Shown: positions 22,461-32,863 of the stretch, in pieces | Layout of the letters: each line of letters begins with the position of its first letter | Position numbering within the stretch: position 1 is the stretch's first letter | Assembly: GCF_014155765.1 (NCBI RefSeq) | Contig: NZ_SCKT01000010.1 | Span: 102,853 to 166,852, forward strand | Direction: 5' to 3' | Origin: Pantoea dispersa | Lineage (GTDB): Bacteria; Pseudomonadota; Gammaproteobacteria; Enterobacterales; Enterobacteriaceae | Length of the DNA stretch: 64,000 nt | The notes under the pieces: generated by a model | Database searches by the model: none | What the model was told of the DNA's origin: nothing | Seen by the model: only the letters and a program-made list of their open reading frames with translations | Made by a program: the position numbers and the translations under genes

Positions 22461-22750
22461 CCCCTCATCCCAGCCTTCTCCCGCCAGCGGGAGAAGGGGC
22501 CGATCGAGCGGGGTTGAACAAAAGTGCCCACCCACATACCGCACCAGACGGTTCCCTCTCCCGTTTGCGGGAGAAGGGGCCGATCGAGCGGGGCTGAACA
22601 AAAGTTCCCACCCACATACCACACCAGACGGCTCCCTCTCCCGTTTGCGGAAGAAGGAGCCGATCGGGCGGGGCTGAACAAAAGTGCCCACCCACATACC
22701 GCACCAGACGGTTCCCTCTCCCGCAAGCGGGAGAGGGTTAGGGTGAGGGG
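22461..22750. repeat. 80-bp tandem palindromic repeat array
   Basis: Three complete units of exactly 80 bp (22474-22553, 22554-22633, 22634-22713) and a partial fourth. Each opens with a stem-loop of the form CCTCTCCCG-NNN-CGGGAGAAGG and continues with a conserved 58-bp segment. Neighbouring units differ at only about six positions. The array is bounded by 24-bp inverted arms (CCCCTCATCCCAGCC... and ...GGGTTAGGGTGAGGGG). It fills the space between convergent yieH and an MFS gene. Confidence 0.92.
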
Positions 22751-22756
22751 AAAAAA

Positions 22757-23995
22757 TCACCCAATCGCGCCCAGCGAATCCTCATTGCCCTGGCTTTTTG
22801 GCAGCAGGAACAGCGTGGCGACAATATCCAGCAGGTAAATCAGCGCCAGCAGCGTAATCGCAGCGGTGAACGAAATATGCGTGGCCAGCATGCCGATCAC
22901 CAGCGGGCCGAAACCGCCGACGCCGCGGCCGAGGTTGAACAACACATTCTGCGCGGTGGCGCGCGCCTGCGGTGGGAAAGTGTCCGAGATCAGCGCGCCG
23001 TAGCCGCCAATCATGCCGTTAACAAACATCCCCATGATGGCACCGGTAAACAGCATCACCGTCGGGTCGCGCAGCTGGGCGTAAACCACCACCATCGCCA
23101 CGGCGCCAAACTGGTACAGCAGGAAAATCTTCCAGCGCGCAAAGCGGTCCGCCAGCACGCCGAACAGCCAGATGCCGAACGTCATGCCCACTACCGTAAC
23201 GGCCGTCCACAGGCCGGATTTGGTCAGGCTGAAGCCGAAGCTGGAAGAGAGATAACTTGGCATCCAGATCATCAGGCCGTAATAGCCAAAATTCTGCACC
23301 GAACAAAGAATCAAAATGCCGAGGCTAGCTTTGCTGGTGGCGCGATCGGCAAACAGCAGTTTAATGCGCGCGGAAAAGGAGAGCTGCGGAGTTTTTTCCA
23401 CATGGCGGGTGAAGGCTTCCGGCTCGCCCATACTGCGGCGAATCACAAACGACACCAGCGCCGGCAGCAGGCCAACCAGGAACATACCGCGCCAGCCAAT
23501 CACGCTCAGCAGCGGCGGTGTGATAAAGGCCGCCAGCAATACGCCGAGCTGCCAGCCGATACCGACCCACGCCGAGGCGCGGTTACGCTTCTCCTTCGGC
23601 CAGGCTTCGGCAATCAGCGCCATGCCGATGCCAAACTCACCGCCCAACCCCATGCCGGCCAGCGTACGATACGCCAGCAGATCCCAGTAGCCCTGCGCCA
23701 CGGCGCACAGCCCGGTGAACAGCGAGAACATCAGGATCGTCACGGTCAGAATGCGGATGCGGCCGTAGCGATCGCTCAGATGACCAAACACAATGCCGCC
23801 GACCACCGCGCCGATCAGCGTCCAGGTCACCAGCGAACCGGCCTGCGACGCATCCAGCGCCAGCGACACGCTGATCGCCGGCAGCATAAATCCCAGAATC
23901 AGCAGATCAAATCCATCCATGGCATAGCCGCTGACGGCAGCCACCATTGCTTTCGCCGGCGTAACGGCGGTTTTGTTGTTATTTGCAGAGGACAT
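22757..23995 (-). CDS. MFS transporter, aromatic-acid/sialate:H+ symporter type
   Basis: Twelve-segment major facilitator (412 aa from the MSSANNNKT start). Typical motifs are DGFDLLILGFMLPAI in the first helix, GHLSDRYGRIRILT in loop 2-3, and RTLAGMGLGGEFGIGMALIAE in helix 4. The second-half loop motif is GVLADRFARWK. These fit the AAHS or sialate-porter group of metabolite:proton symporters, but the substrate cannot be read from sequence. The long open frame begins earlier, at a codon without support; AGGTG precedes 23995 weakly. It is a single gene between the repeat array and phoU. Confidence 0.83.
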   Translation of the reverse strand: MSSANNNKTAVTPAKAMVAAVSGYAMDGFDLLILGFMLPAISVSLALDASQAGSLVTWTLIGAVVGGIVFGHLSDRYGRIRILTVTILMFSLFTGLCAVAQGYWDLLAYRTLAGMGLGGEFGIGMALIAEAWPKEKRNRASAWVGIGWQLGVLLAAFITPPLLSVIGWRGMFLVGLLPALVSFVIRRSMGEPEAFTRHVEKTPQLSFSARIKLLFADRATSKASLGILILCSVQNFGYYGLMIWMPSYLSSSFGFSLTKSGLWTAVTVVGMTFGIWLFGVLADRFARWKIFLLYQFGAVAMVVVYAQLRDPTVMLFTGAIMGMFVNGMIGGYGALISDTFPPQARATAQNVLFNLGRGVGGFGPLVIGMLATHISFTAAITLLALIYLLDIVATLFLLPKSQGNEDSLGAIG

Positions 23996-24114
23996 AAAAC
24001 AGCACCTGGCAGAAAAATGTGCGCCAAGTATAAAGAGAGCGGCAGGTTGAGAACAGGCAGAAATCAAGCGCACTGCCTGTCAGCCTCAGCGCTAACAGGC
24101 AGTCATCACGTCAA

Positions 24115-24849
24115 TCAGGAGGGTTTATTGCTGCCGTCGTCGCCCGACAGCAGTTCATCCAGCTTGTCACCGCCCACGTGACGGAAATCCTGACCTTTCA
24201 CGAAATAGAAGATAATTTCGCAGATGTTCTGGCAGCGGTCACCGATGCGCTCGATAGCGCGCGCGCAGAACAGCGCGGTGAGCACGCTGGGAATGGTGCG
24301 CGGATCTTCCATCATGTAGGTCATCAGCTGGCGCACAATACCTTCGTACTCTTTATCCACCTTTTTGTCTTCGCGGTAGATCTTGATGGCTTCGTTGAGA
24401 TCCATGCGCGCGAAGGCATCCAGCACATCGTGCAGCATCTGCACGGTGTGATGCCCGAGCGACTCGAGGCTCACCAGCAGCGGCAGATGCTGCTGACCGA
24501 ACTTCTCCAGCGCGGTACGGCTGATCTTCTCCGCCACGTCGCCGATGCGTTCCAGCTCCGAAATGGTTTTGATGATCGCCATCACCAGACGCAGGTCGCT
24601 GGCGGTAGGCTGACGCTTGGCGATGATGCGCACACAGGCTTCATCGATCTCCACTTCCATCATGTTGACCTTCTGGTCACCTTCGATCACCCGGCGCGCC
24701 AGTTCGCCATCCTGGTTATGCATCGCGGTGATGGCATCGGTAAGCTGCTGCTCCACCATGCCACCCATGATCATCACCTGAGTACGAATGTGCTCCAGCT
24801 CCGCGTTGAACTGACCGGAGATATGTTTGTTCAGATTTAAATTATCCAT
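24115..24849 (-). CDS. phoU: Phosphate signalling protein PhoU
   Basis: Negative regulator (244 aa; E. coli 241) that connects the Pst transporter to the PhoR-PhoB system and keeps the Pho regulon off in phosphate. It is all-helical, with two repeated three-helix bundles. The metal-site motifs E-x-x-x-D are visible in [12 protein letters not shown] and in [12 protein letters not shown]. Last gene of the pst operon, 14 bp after pstB. Confidence 0.96.
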   Translation of the reverse strand: MDNLNLNKHISGQFNAELEHIRTQVMIMGGMVEQQLTDAITAMHNQDGELARRVIEGDQKVNMMEVEIDEACVRIIAKRQPTASDLRLVMAIIKTISELERIGDVAEKISRTALEKFGQQHLPLLVSLESLGHHTVQMLHDVLDAFARMDLNEAIKIYREDKKVDKEYEGIVRQLMTYMMEDPRTIPSVLTALFCARAIERIGDRCQNICEIIFYFVKGQDFRHVGGDKLDELLSGDDGSNKPS

Positions 24850-24863
24850 GTTTCTCTCCTGAA

Positions 24864-25640
<777 letters not shown>

Positions 25641-25681
25641 TCATCTCTCATGTGCAGCGCCGCCGAAGCCGCGCCGGAAAA

Positions 25682-26569
25682 TTAGTGTTTGCCTTTGGCG
25701 AAAATCACGCGCGCCACGATGTTCAGCAGCAGCACGCACAGCGTAATAATCAGCACACCCGCCCACGCCAGGCTCTGCCATTCGGCAAACGGGCTCATGG
25801 CGAATTTGAAGATGGTCACCGGCAGGTTGGCCAGCGGCTGCATCATGTCGGTGCTCCAGAACTGGTTCGACAGCGCGGTGAACAGCAGCGGTGCGGTTTC
25901 ACCGGCAATGCGCGCAATCGCCAGCAGCACACCGGTAATGATGCCGGAGACCGAGGCTTTCAGCGTAATAGCCGAGATCATCTTCCACTTCGGCGTGCCC
26001 AGCGCATAAGCCGCTTCACGCATGCTGTCCGGCACCAGCCGCAGCATGTTCTCGGTGGTACGAATCACGATGGGCACCTGCAGCAGCGCCAGCGCTATCA
26101 CACCGGCCCAGCCGGAGAAGTGCTGCATCTGCGCCACCACGATGGTGTACACGAACAGGCCGACCACAATTGACGGTGCGGACAGCAGGATGTCGTTGAT
26201 GAAGCGAATCACTTCCGCCAGCCAGTGCTTGCGGCCATATTCTGCCAGGTAGATACCCGCCAGAATGCCCAGCGGCGTGCCAAAGAAGGTGGACCAGAAG
26301 ATCAGCAGGCCGCTGCCCGCCAGGGCGTTCGCCAGACCACCGCCCGCGGTGTTGGGCGGCGGCGTGGATTCGGTAAACAGCGTCCAGCTCAGGCCATCGA
26401 TCCCTTTCGTGACGGTGGTGAACAAAATCCAGATCAGCCAGAACAGGCCGAACGCCATGGTCAGCAGCGAGAGCGTCAGGGCAATTTTGTTTTTGGTGCT
26501 GCGCCACGCCTGCATTTTACGGCGCGAGGCTTCCAGCTCGGCGCGCGCCTGCATTTCAATTGCTGTCAT
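25682..26569 (-). CDS. pstA: Phosphate ABC transporter permease PstA
   Basis: One of two membrane subunits of the Pst importer (295 aa). Six membrane segments are evident, starting [23 protein letters not shown]. The coupling loop that contacts PstB is in [19 protein letters not shown]. The start ATG overlaps the pstC stop by 4 nt. PstA and PstC form the channel heterodimer. Confidence 0.96.
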   Translation of the reverse strand: MTAIEMQARAELEASRRKMQAWRSTKNKIALTLSLLTMAFGLFWLIWILFTTVTKGIDGLSWTLFTESTPPPNTAGGGLANALAGSGLLIFWSTFFGTPLGILAGIYLAEYGRKHWLAEVIRFINDILLSAPSIVVGLFVYTIVVAQMQHFSGWAGVIALALLQVPIVIRTTENMLRLVPDSMREAAYALGTPKWKMISAITLKASVSGIITGVLLAIARIAGETAPLLFTALSNQFWSTDMMQPLANLPVTIFKFAMSPFAEWQSLAWAGVLIITLCVLLLNIVARVIFAKGKH

Positions 26570-27528
26570 GAACGGGCTCCTTCACTCTTCGCCAGACGCA
26601 GAATCATCAGTTTGGAGATCGCCAGAACGATAAAGGTAATCACGAACAGAATCAGGCCGAGCTCCATCAGCGCCGCCACGTGCACGCCGGATTCGGCTTC
26701 GGCGAACTCGTTCGCCAGCGCCGAGGTGATACTGTTGCCGGGCATAAACAGCGATGCGCTGTCCAGCTGGTAGGTATTACCGATGATAAAGGTGACCGCC
26801 ATGGTTTCGCCCAGCGCGCGGCCGAGACCCAGCATCACGCCGCCGATCACGCCGTTTTTGGTGAACGGCAGCACGATGCGCCAGATCACTTCCCAGGTGG
26901 TGCAGCCGATGCCGTAGGCCGACTCTTTCATCATCACCGGCGTCTGTTCGAACACATCGCGCATCACCGAGGCGATGTAAGGGATAATCATGATGGCGAG
27001 GATCACGCCCGCCGCCAGAATGCCGATGCCAAAAGCCGGACCGGAGAACAGCGCGCCGACGATCGGGATATTTGCCAGCACGTCGCCAACCGGCGTCTGG
27101 AAATACTCCGCGAACAGCGGAGCAAAGATAAACAGGCCCCACATGCCGTACACGATGCTGGGAATGGCCGCCAGCAGCTCAATCGCGGTACCCAGCGGAC
27201 GGCGCAGCCAGTTTGGCGCCAGTTCGGTCAGAAACAGGGCGATACCGAAACTCACCGGCACCGCGATGATTAAGGCAATCAGTGAGGTCACGAGGGTGCC
27301 GTAAATCGGCACCAGCGCACCAAATTCTTCGTTTGGCGCATCCCAGGTTTTGGTCCACAGAAAGGAGAAGCCAAATTTCTGGATGCTCGGCCAGGAGGAG
27401 AAAATCAGGGAGACGATAATGCCACCCAGCAGCAGTAACACGATCAGCGCGGAGAGCTTCACCAGCGCGCCGAATATCATGTCGCCCTGCTTGCCCGGTG
27501 CTTTAAACGTCGGCTTAGTGGCAGCCAT
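26566..27528 (-). CDS. pstC: Phosphate ABC transporter permease PstC
   Basis: Second permease subunit (320 aa). The membrane segments include [17 protein letters not shown] and the conserved [12 protein letters not shown]. The EAA-type coupling loop reads [21 protein letters not shown]. It follows pstS by 86 bp that hold two strong hairpins, so PstS is probably made in excess over the membrane parts. Confidence 0.96.
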   Translation of the reverse strand: MAATKPTFKAPGKQGDMIFGALVKLSALIVLLLLGGIIVSLIFSSWPSIQKFGFSFLWTKTWDAPNEEFGALVPIYGTLVTSLIALIIAVPVSFGIALFLTELAPNWLRRPLGTAIELLAAIPSIVYGMWGLFIFAPLFAEYFQTPVGDVLANIPIVGALFSGPAFGIGILAAGVILAIMIIPYIASVMRDVFEQTPVMMKESAYGIGCTTWEVIWRIVLPFTKNGVIGGVMLGLGRALGETMAVTFIIGNTYQLDSASLFMPGNSITSALANEFAEAESGVHVAALMELGLILFVITFIVLAISKLMILRLAKSEGARS

Positions 27529-27555
27529 AGAATTCTCGATCTCAGAGGGTAATCA

Positions 27556-27603
27556 GGGCGGCAACAAGGCCGCCCATCAGGCTGGCCAGCGCGGACGCTG
27601 GCC
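27556..27603 (-). other. Two hairpins in the pstS-pstC gap
   Basis: Stems GGGCGGC/GCCGCCC (27556-27575) and GGCCAGCG/CGCTGGCC (27584-27603, perfect 8 bp). Neither is followed by a long U run. They are likely to stabilise the pstS message or reduce readthrough into pstCAB-phoU. Confidence 0.6.
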
Positions 27604-27614
27604 GGGTCATACAC

Positions 27615-28658
27615 TTACTGGTACAGCGCTTTACCGGAACTGTCTTTGATGTTGGCTTTCCAGGCAGCACGAATCTGATTCGCTACGCTCTCTGGCAGCG
27701 CAGCGTAATCCAGCGCCGTAGCCGTTTTGCTGCCGCCTTTGTACGCCCAGTCAAAGAACTTCAGCACTTCACTGCCCTTCTCTGCATTCGCCTGCTCTTT
27801 GTAGATCAGGATGAAGGTGGTTGAAGTGATCGGCCATGCGTCGTTGCCTTTCTGGAAGGTCAGGTCCTGGGCAAAGGATTTGCTCCAGTCAGCGCCTTTG
27901 GCGGCGTTCGCAAAGCTGGCTTCGCTCGGTGCCACTGGCTTGCCATCGGCATCAACCAGTTTGGTGTAAGTCAGGTTGTTCTGTTTGGCGTAGGCGTACT
28001 CTACGTAGCCAATCGAGCCTGGCAGACGCTGTACAAACGCGGCCACGCCGTCGTTACCTTTACCGCCCAGTCCGGTTGGCCAGTTAACGGTGTTGCCTTT
28101 ACCGATTTTGCTGTTCCAGGTCTCGTTCACTTTAGACAGGTAGCTGGTGAAGACGAAAGAGGTGCCGGAACCATCTGCGCGGCGCACCACGTTGATGTTG
28201 GTGTCTGGCAGCTTCACCCCCGGGTTCAGTTTGGTGATCACCGGATCGTTCCACTTTTTGATGGTGCCGAGATAGATGTCGCCGACCGTTTTACCGTCGA
28301 GCGTCAGCTCACCAGATTTAACGCCGGGAATGTTCACCGCCAGCACCACGCCACCGATCACCGTCGGGAACTGGAACAGGCCATTTTTCTGCAGATCTTC
28401 TTCTTTCATCGGCGCATCGGACGCACCGAAATCCACGGTTTTGGCGATGATTTGCTTCACGCCACCCGAGGAACCAATACCCTGATAGTTGATTTTGCTA
28501 CCGGTGGCTTGCTGATACTCTGCTGCCCACTTGGCATAAACCGGTGCCGGGAACGTCCCGCCTGCGCCTGTCAGGTCGGTGGCTGCAAAAGCAGAAACCG
28601 CGCTTACTGCGAAGGTGGCGGCGAGAATTCGGGCTACGGTGCTACGCATCAGTGTCAT
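27615..28658 (-). CDS. pstS: Periplasmic phosphate-binding protein PstS
   Basis: Solute-binding protein (347 aa; E. coli 346) delivering inorganic phosphate to PstCAB. A signal peptide is visible ([21 protein letters not shown], cleavage after Ala about residue 25). The binding site motifs are [30 protein letters not shown] and [17 protein letters not shown] lies only 4 nt before the first ATG; a second ATG four codons on is possible. First gene of pstSCAB-phoU. Confidence 0.97.
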   Translation of the reverse strand: MTLMRSTVARILAATFAVSAVSAFAATDLTGAGGTFPAPVYAKWAAEYQQATGSKINYQGIGSSGGVKQIIAKTVDFGASDAPMKEEDLQKNGLFQFPTVIGGVVLAVNIPGVKSGELTLDGKTVGDIYLGTIKKWNDPVITKLNPGVKLPDTNINVVRRADGSGTSFVFTSYLSKVNETWNSKIGKGNTVNWPTGLGGKGNDGVAAFVQRLPGSIGYVEYAYAKQNNLTYTKLVDADGKPVAPSEASFANAAKGADWSKSFAQDLTFQKGNDAWPITSTTFILIYKEQANAEKGSEVLKFFDWAYKGGSKTATALDYAALPESVANQIRAAWKANIKDSSGKALYQ

Positions 28659-28728
28659 GTTCCCTCCAGGGGATTAAAAATCAGGCTTGACGCCGTTTTA
28701 GTAAGAGTCATTGATTGCTGCTGGAGGC

Positions 28729-28784
28729 AAAATAGGACAGTTTGATGACAGTGAAATGTACGAATTGTGACAGTTATATGACAA
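28729..28784 (-). promoter_or_regulatory. pstS promoter with two Pho boxes
   Basis: On the minus strand, TTGTCATATAACTGTCAC (28767-28784) and CTGTCATCAAACTGTCC (28735-28751) match the PhoB box (CTGTCAT repeats with 11-bp period). The second runs directly into a -10 element TATTTT (28729-28734), replacing the -35 as in E. coli pstS. The fimbrial-like gene upstream ends 18 bp before the distal box. Confidence 0.9.
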
Positions 28785-28801
28785 CCGGGTCGGCTGGCAA
28801 A

Positions 28802-29611
28802 TCAGAGGTAATTAATGAAAACCACCGTGCTGCCGGTAAAGTTACCGGGACTGGGGGTTGTTGAGGAGAGCGTCGAAATCAGCGTGAACGGCGTCGTCAC
28901 GTTAGCCCGCACTAATCGCGGTTTATTCAGGCTCCCGTCAGCCAGTGATAACAGCGTACTGATGTTGTTGCTCAGTTTGAGGATATTGATCCCACCGGCA
29001 AGCGCAAAACTGATATTCACATCACGGTTGCAGAAAAGCGAGAAGTTAACGCTGGCTTTGGCGCCATTAACGGCGGCCGGGGCCAGCGTACCATGATTAA
29101 TATTCAGCGCGGCTCCGCTTACCGAACAGGATACCGGCACCACCGGAATGTTGACGCAAGGTGCCCAGGGCGCAACCATTCCGGAATAGTCAGTTACGGT
29201 CGCGGAGGCTGTCACAAAGCTGCCGCAGTATGAACTGTAATAACGGGTATCTGAGTTACGCAGAAACTTGCCACCCCGACCATTAAAACGGATAAAACGT
29301 TCAGCCACCGAGGCCAGGCTCTCGCCCTGATCGACGTAAATTTGTGGCCCGCCCGCAGCGCTGAATACGGTGCCATGCCCGATAAACCAGGCGCTGACAC
29401 CGATGCCTGCTGCGCAGGTTCTCTCTGAAGAGTTACAGCGGGCATAGCCGGATATCATACCGACATCCACCACTGACCAGGTAATTTCAACCTGGCTTGC
29501 GTTGACCCAGCGAATGCCATCCACGCGCGGGGCTTCCATCGCTTGCGCTGAAAAGAACAGCAGCAGGCCAGCGAAAAAAGCCAGATAGCGGAAAACAAGC
29601 CCTGTTAGCAT
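28802..29611 (-). CDS. Fimbrial tip adhesin-like protein (MrpH type, by architecture)
   Basis: Secreted two-domain protein (269 aa). A signal peptide (LVFRYLAFFAGLLLFFSAQA, cut near residue 24) precedes an N-terminal domain with Cys59/Cys66 and Cys129/Cys152. A C-terminal pilin-like domain starts near residue 158 (VPVSCSVSGAALNINHG) with Cys162 and Cys194 and ends in VVFINYL, with the penultimate Tyr typical of usher-assembled subunits. This resembles chaperone-usher tip adhesins such as MrpH. The ligand is unknown; only one histidine lies near residue 79, so I cannot claim the MrpH zinc site. No usher or chaperone gene is nearby. Confidence 0.68.
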   Translation of the reverse strand: MLTGLVFRYLAFFAGLLLFFSAQAMEAPRVDGIRWVNASQVEITWSVVDVGMISGYARCNSSERTCAAGIGVSAWFIGHGTVFSAAGGPQIYVDQGESLASVAERFIRFNGRGGKFLRNSDTRYYSSYCGSFVTASATVTDYSGMVAPWAPCVNIPVVPVSCSVSGAALNINHGTLAPAAVNGAKASVNFSLFCNRDVNISFALAGGINILKLSNNISTLLSLADGSLNKPRLVRANVTTPFTLISTLSSTTPSPGNFTGSTVVFINYL

Positions 29612-29646
29612 TGGTCTAATCCTGTGGTTGCGTCAACGCCGATCAT

Positions 29647-30138
29647 CTACTGGTACTCAACCACCAGCGCAGCAAAAGCAGAAAAGTCACCGCTGGTTAA
29701 CACCGCGGCGTTTTTTTTCACCGGTACCACCTGAATGACGGGCAGCGCAGGAAAGGTAAACGGCAGCCAGTTATTCAGTGCCAGGGCATTTTCGCCATTT
29801 TTACCGCTTAATATCTGAATCGCCAAATCACGCTGGCTGGTCGCCAGCAAAGCAGAATTAAATGCGCTTCCGGTGCCACTGATTTGTACACGCATACTCT
29901 TATCGGGATTATTGCTACAGGTTAACGTCCAGGAGACAGGTTTTCTGTAGCTGTCACCATTGATCTGGGAAATAACCACTGAACCAAACTCCACCATAAT
30001 TGGCTTTTCGCCGTTAATCTGACATAACGGTGGTTCGATTAGCTGTCCACTGAAGTTAGCCTGCACGCTGAAAGCAGCCACTGCGCTATACTTCAGCATA
30101 GCGGGCAGCAATAGTGCCATTAACCACGTTCGTTTCAT
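29647..30138 (-). CDS. Minor fimbrial subunit
   Basis: Secreted pilin-fold protein (163 aa) with a signal peptide ending near AVAAF. Hallmarks are FSGQLIEPPLCQINGEKPIMVEFGSV with a disulfide to Cys in WTLTCSNN, and the C-terminus ALVVEYQ with penultimate Tyr. Similar to MrpG/PapF-type minor subunits that link adhesin and rod. Its ATG directly follows the stop of the preceding pilin gene (TAAATG), so translation is coupled. 35 bp separate it from the adhesin-like gene. Confidence 0.78.
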   Translation of the reverse strand: MKRTWLMALLLPAMLKYSAVAAFSVQANFSGQLIEPPLCQINGEKPIMVEFGSVVISQINGDSYRKPVSWTLTCSNNPDKSMRVQISGTGSAFNSALLATSQRDLAIQILSGKNGENALALNNWLPFTFPALPVIQVVPVKKNAAVLTSGDFSAFAALVVEYQ

Positions 30139-30621
30139 TTATTGCAGTTCCACTACCAGTGTTGCCGCTGAAGTAAAACTTCCGCCCGTTAAACTGCTGC
30201 TGTTATCTTTCACCGGGACGGCCGTAATAACCGGCAGCGCGGGATAAGTAAAGTTTACCCAGCTGGTATTAATATTTAACCTTTCAGCGTTAGACTTAAA
30301 AAACGCAATGCCTAAACCGCTAACGGATGCGCGTAACGCGCCGCTATCGAAGCTGGCTGCATTCCCCTGTAGCTGGAGTTTAAGCGCATTAGAGGGAAGA
30401 TTAGTGCAGGAAAGCGTAAATGACACAGGTTGCTGATACGCTTTCCCATCTATTTTATCGGTGCGCACATCGCCGAAATTAACACTGATCGGCATACCAT
30501 TATTTATTTTACAGTCGGCAGGTACCATCACGTTACCAGAAATATTCACACTGAATGACGATGCCAGTGCATCGGATAAAAGCACCAGACACAAAAAAGT
30601 AAATATGAAATAACGCGCCAT
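30139..30621 (-). CDS. Minor fimbrial subunit
   Basis: Secreted pilin-fold protein (160 aa), a paralogue of the next gene. A signal peptide (FIFTFLCLVLLSDALA) precedes SFSVNISGNVMVPADCKINNG and PISVNFGDV; a second Cys occurs in FTLSCTN. The C-terminus is LVVELQ, with Leu where usher substrates usually have Tyr. It opens the three-gene unit, preceded by an AT-rich stretch of about 230 bp. Without the rest of a fimbrial operon its assembly route is unclear. Confidence 0.78.
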   Translation of the reverse strand: MARYFIFTFLCLVLLSDALASSFSVNISGNVMVPADCKINNGMPISVNFGDVRTDKIDGKAYQQPVSFTLSCTNLPSNALKLQLQGNAASFDSGALRASVSGLGIAFFKSNAERLNINTSWVNFTYPALPVITAVPVKDNSSSLTGGSFTSAATLVVELQ

Positions 30622-30820
30622 AAATTACTACATGCAGAGAACGAGTTTGGCTTGCTACATGCATCAGAAAGCTTATGACTGAAAGGTTAAATTAAAGTTA
30701 AACAAAACAGAAGTGAAGGACAGCCAGAGAATTATGAAAGTTGATTTCACATATCAGGGAAAAATTAATTCACAACGTTCACAGAATTTACGATTAATTT
30801 AATCGAAACAACAATGATTT

Positions 30821-30848
30821 AAAAAACCCGGCCTGTTTCCAGACCGGG
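30821..30848 (-). terminator. glmS terminator
   Basis: On the minus strand CCCGGTCTG-GAAA-CAGGCCGGG (30827-30848) is followed by six U. It starts 6 bp after the glmS stop. Confidence 0.9.
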
Positions 30849-30892
30849 CTACGCTTATTCCACCGTGACCGATTTCGCCAGGTTACGCGGCT
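30830..30892 (-). other. attTn7 target site (unoccupied)
   Basis: The last 36 bp of glmS, which bind TnsD, are nearly the E. coli sequence (differences only at synonymous third positions). The expected insertion point about 25 bp past the stop, near 30830, falls in the terminator stem, which is intact. No Tn7 end is seen. Confidence 0.75.
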
Positions 30893-32684
30893 GGTCGACA
30901 TCGGTGCCTTTGATTAGCGCCACGTGGTAGGAGAGCAGCTGCAGCGGCACGGTGTAGAAGATTGGGGCAATCACCTCTTCGACGTGCGGCAGTGGGATGA
31001 TTTTCATGCCTTCGCTGTCGCTGAAACCGGCATCCTGGTCGGCAAACACGTACAGCAGACCGCCGCGCGCGCGCACCTCTTCGATGTTGGATTTCAGCTT
31101 CTCCAGCAATTCATTGTTCGGTGCCACCACAATCACCGGCATATCGGCATCAATCAGCGCCAGCGGACCGTGTTTCAGCTCGCCCGCCGCATAGGCTTCG
31201 GCGTGGATGTAGGAGATCTCTTTCAGCTTCAGCGCTCCTTCCATGGCAATCGGATACTGATCGCCACGGCCGAGGAACAGCGCGTGATGCTTGTCAGAGA
31301 AGCCTTCGGCGAGATTCTCGATCACTTTATCCTGCGCCAGCATCTGTTCAATGCGGCTCGGCAACGCCTGCAGTGCATGGACAATCTCGTGCTCGGTGTC
31401 AGCGCGCATGCCGTGCAGACGGCCCAGCTTCGCCACCAGCATCAGCAGTACCGTCAGCTGGGTGGTGAACGCTTTGGTCGAAGCCACGCCGATTTCGGTG
31501 CCGGCTTTGGTCATCAGCGCCAGATCTGACTCACGCACCAGTGACGAACCCGCCACGTTGCAGATGGCCAGCGAACCGAGATAGCCCAGCTCTTTGGACA
31601 GGCGCAGCGCTGCCAGCGTATCGGCGGTTTCACCGGATTGTGACAGGGTGATCAGCAGGCTGTTTTTACGCACCGCCGATTTGCGATAGCGGAATTCGGA
31701 GGCGATTTCCACGTCACACGGGATGTTGGCCAGCGACTCAAACCAGTAACGCGACACCATGCCGGAGTTGTAGGAGGTACCGCAGGCGATGATCTGAATG
31801 TGTTCCACCTGGCTCAGCAGCGTTTCCGCGTTAGCGCCCAGCTCGCTGAGATCAACAATTCCGTCATGGAAGCGGCCGGCCAGCGTGTTTTTGATGGCGT
31901 TCGGCTGTTCGTAAATCTCTTTCTGCATGTAATGGCGGTAGACGCCTTTGTCGCCGGCATCGTACTGCGCATTGGATTCGATCTCCGCGCGCTGTGCCTG
32001 GTTACCGTGGCGATCGATAATCGTCACTTCGCGGCGGGTAATTTCGGCAATATCCCCTTCTTCGAGGTAGATAAAGCGGCGGGTCACCGGCAGCAGCGCC
32101 AGCTGATCGGAAGCGATAAAGTTTTCGCCCACGCCGCGGCCAATGACCAGCGGGCTGCCGGAACGCGCAGCCACCAGCACCGACGGATCGCGGCTGTCCA
32201 TGATCACCATGCCATACGCCCCGCGCAGTTGCGGGATCACCCGCAGTACCACTTCGCGCAGCGTACCGCCCTGTTTCTGCTCCCAGTGCACCAGGTGCGC
32301 CACCACTTCGGTATCGGTTTCGGAGGCAAAGCGATAACCGCGTGCGATCATCTGCTCACGCAGCGGTTCGTGGTTCTCAATGATGCCGTTGTGCACAATA
32401 ATAATGTGCTCTGAGACGTGCGGATGCGCATTGGCTTCCGATGGCTCACCGTGCGTCGCCCAGCGGGTGTGCGCGATGCCGGTTCCGCCAATCAGCGGCT
32501 GCTGTTCCGCCGCTTCTGCCAGATTGGCCACTTTACCCAGACGACGCAACCGCGTCATGTGGCCCTGGCGATCGACAACCGCCAGACCGGCAGAGTCATA
32601 ACCGCGATACTCAAGACGACGCAGCCCTTCCAGCAGAATTTCTGCGATATCACGCTGCGCTACTGCACCAACAATTCCACACAT
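30855..32684 (-). CDS. glmS: Glutamine--fructose-6-phosphate aminotransferase GlmS
   Basis: Makes glucosamine 6-phosphate from fructose 6-phosphate and glutamine, the entry to amino-sugar and peptidoglycan synthesis (609 aa, E. coli length). Cys2 after the initiator Met is the glutaminase nucleophile (MCGIVGAV). The N-terminal Ntn domain runs to about 240, followed by two SIS domains ([40 protein letters not shown]) and the C-terminal [13 protein letters not shown]. Likely cotranscribed with glmU upstream. Confidence 0.98.
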   Translation of the reverse strand: MCGIVGAVAQRDIAEILLEGLRRLEYRGYDSAGLAVVDRQGHMTRLRRLGKVANLAEAAEQQPLIGGTGIAHTRWATHGEPSEANAHPHVSEHIIIVHNGIIENHEPLREQMIARGYRFASETDTEVVAHLVHWEQKQGGTLREVVLRVIPQLRGAYGMVIMDSRDPSVLVAARSGSPLVIGRGVGENFIASDQLALLPVTRRFIYLEEGDIAEITRREVTIIDRHGNQAQRAEIESNAQYDAGDKGVYRHYMQKEIYEQPNAIKNTLAGRFHDGIVDLSELGANAETLLSQVEHIQIIACGTSYNSGMVSRYWFESLANIPCDVEIASEFRYRKSAVRKNSLLITLSQSGETADTLAALRLSKELGYLGSLAICNVAGSSLVRESDLALMTKAGTEIGVASTKAFTTQLTVLLMLVAKLGRLHGMRADTEHEIVHALQALPSRIEQMLAQDKVIENLAEGFSDKHHALFLGRGDQYPIAMEGALKLKEISYIHAEAYAAGELKHGPLALIDADMPVIVVAPNNELLEKLKSNIEEVRARGGLLYVFADQDAGFSDSEGMKIIPLPHVEEVIAPIFYTVPLQLLSYHVALIKGTDVDQPRNLAKSVTVE

Positions 32685-32837
32685 AATAATTTCCTGACGT
32701 CATGGCTTTCGGCCATTGCGTTGTCATCTGACCTGATTGTTCCCCGAGCCTTGTAGAGAGTGGGGGATATCCCTTCCTATTCCAGGTTGCTGGTGCGTTA
32801 GCTGCCTGAAAACCGGAATATGTCGGGTTTTAATACC

Positions 32838-32857
32838 GGGCCGATCTTTGCCGGCCC
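32838..32857 (-). other. Hairpin in the glmU-glmS gap
   Basis: GGGCCG/CGGCCC stem with an 8-nt loop, 7 bp after the glmU stop, without a U run. The 179-bp gap corresponds to the region where the E. coli glmUS message is processed and where GlmZ acts; I cannot confirm those sites here. Confidence 0.4.
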
Positions 32858-32863
32858 TGACAT

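Noticed and set aside
22461-22750. Possible CRISPR array
   Set aside because: The segments between hairpins are nearly identical, not unique spacers, and no cas gene is near.
22388-22838. Several open frames across the 80-bp repeats (both strands)
   Set aside because: They arise from the repeat period and share no ribosome site; translations are low-complexity copies of the same repeated phrase.
22877-24181. 434-codon plus-strand frame opposite the MFS gene
   Set aside because: Antisense shadow of a G+C-rich membrane protein gene; composition is His/Gln/Arg-rich and not protein-like.
30628-30663. Direct repeat CTACATGCA, 27 bp apart, upstream of the first pilin gene
   Set aside because: Only nine bases, no known regulator; could be chance in AT-rich DNA.
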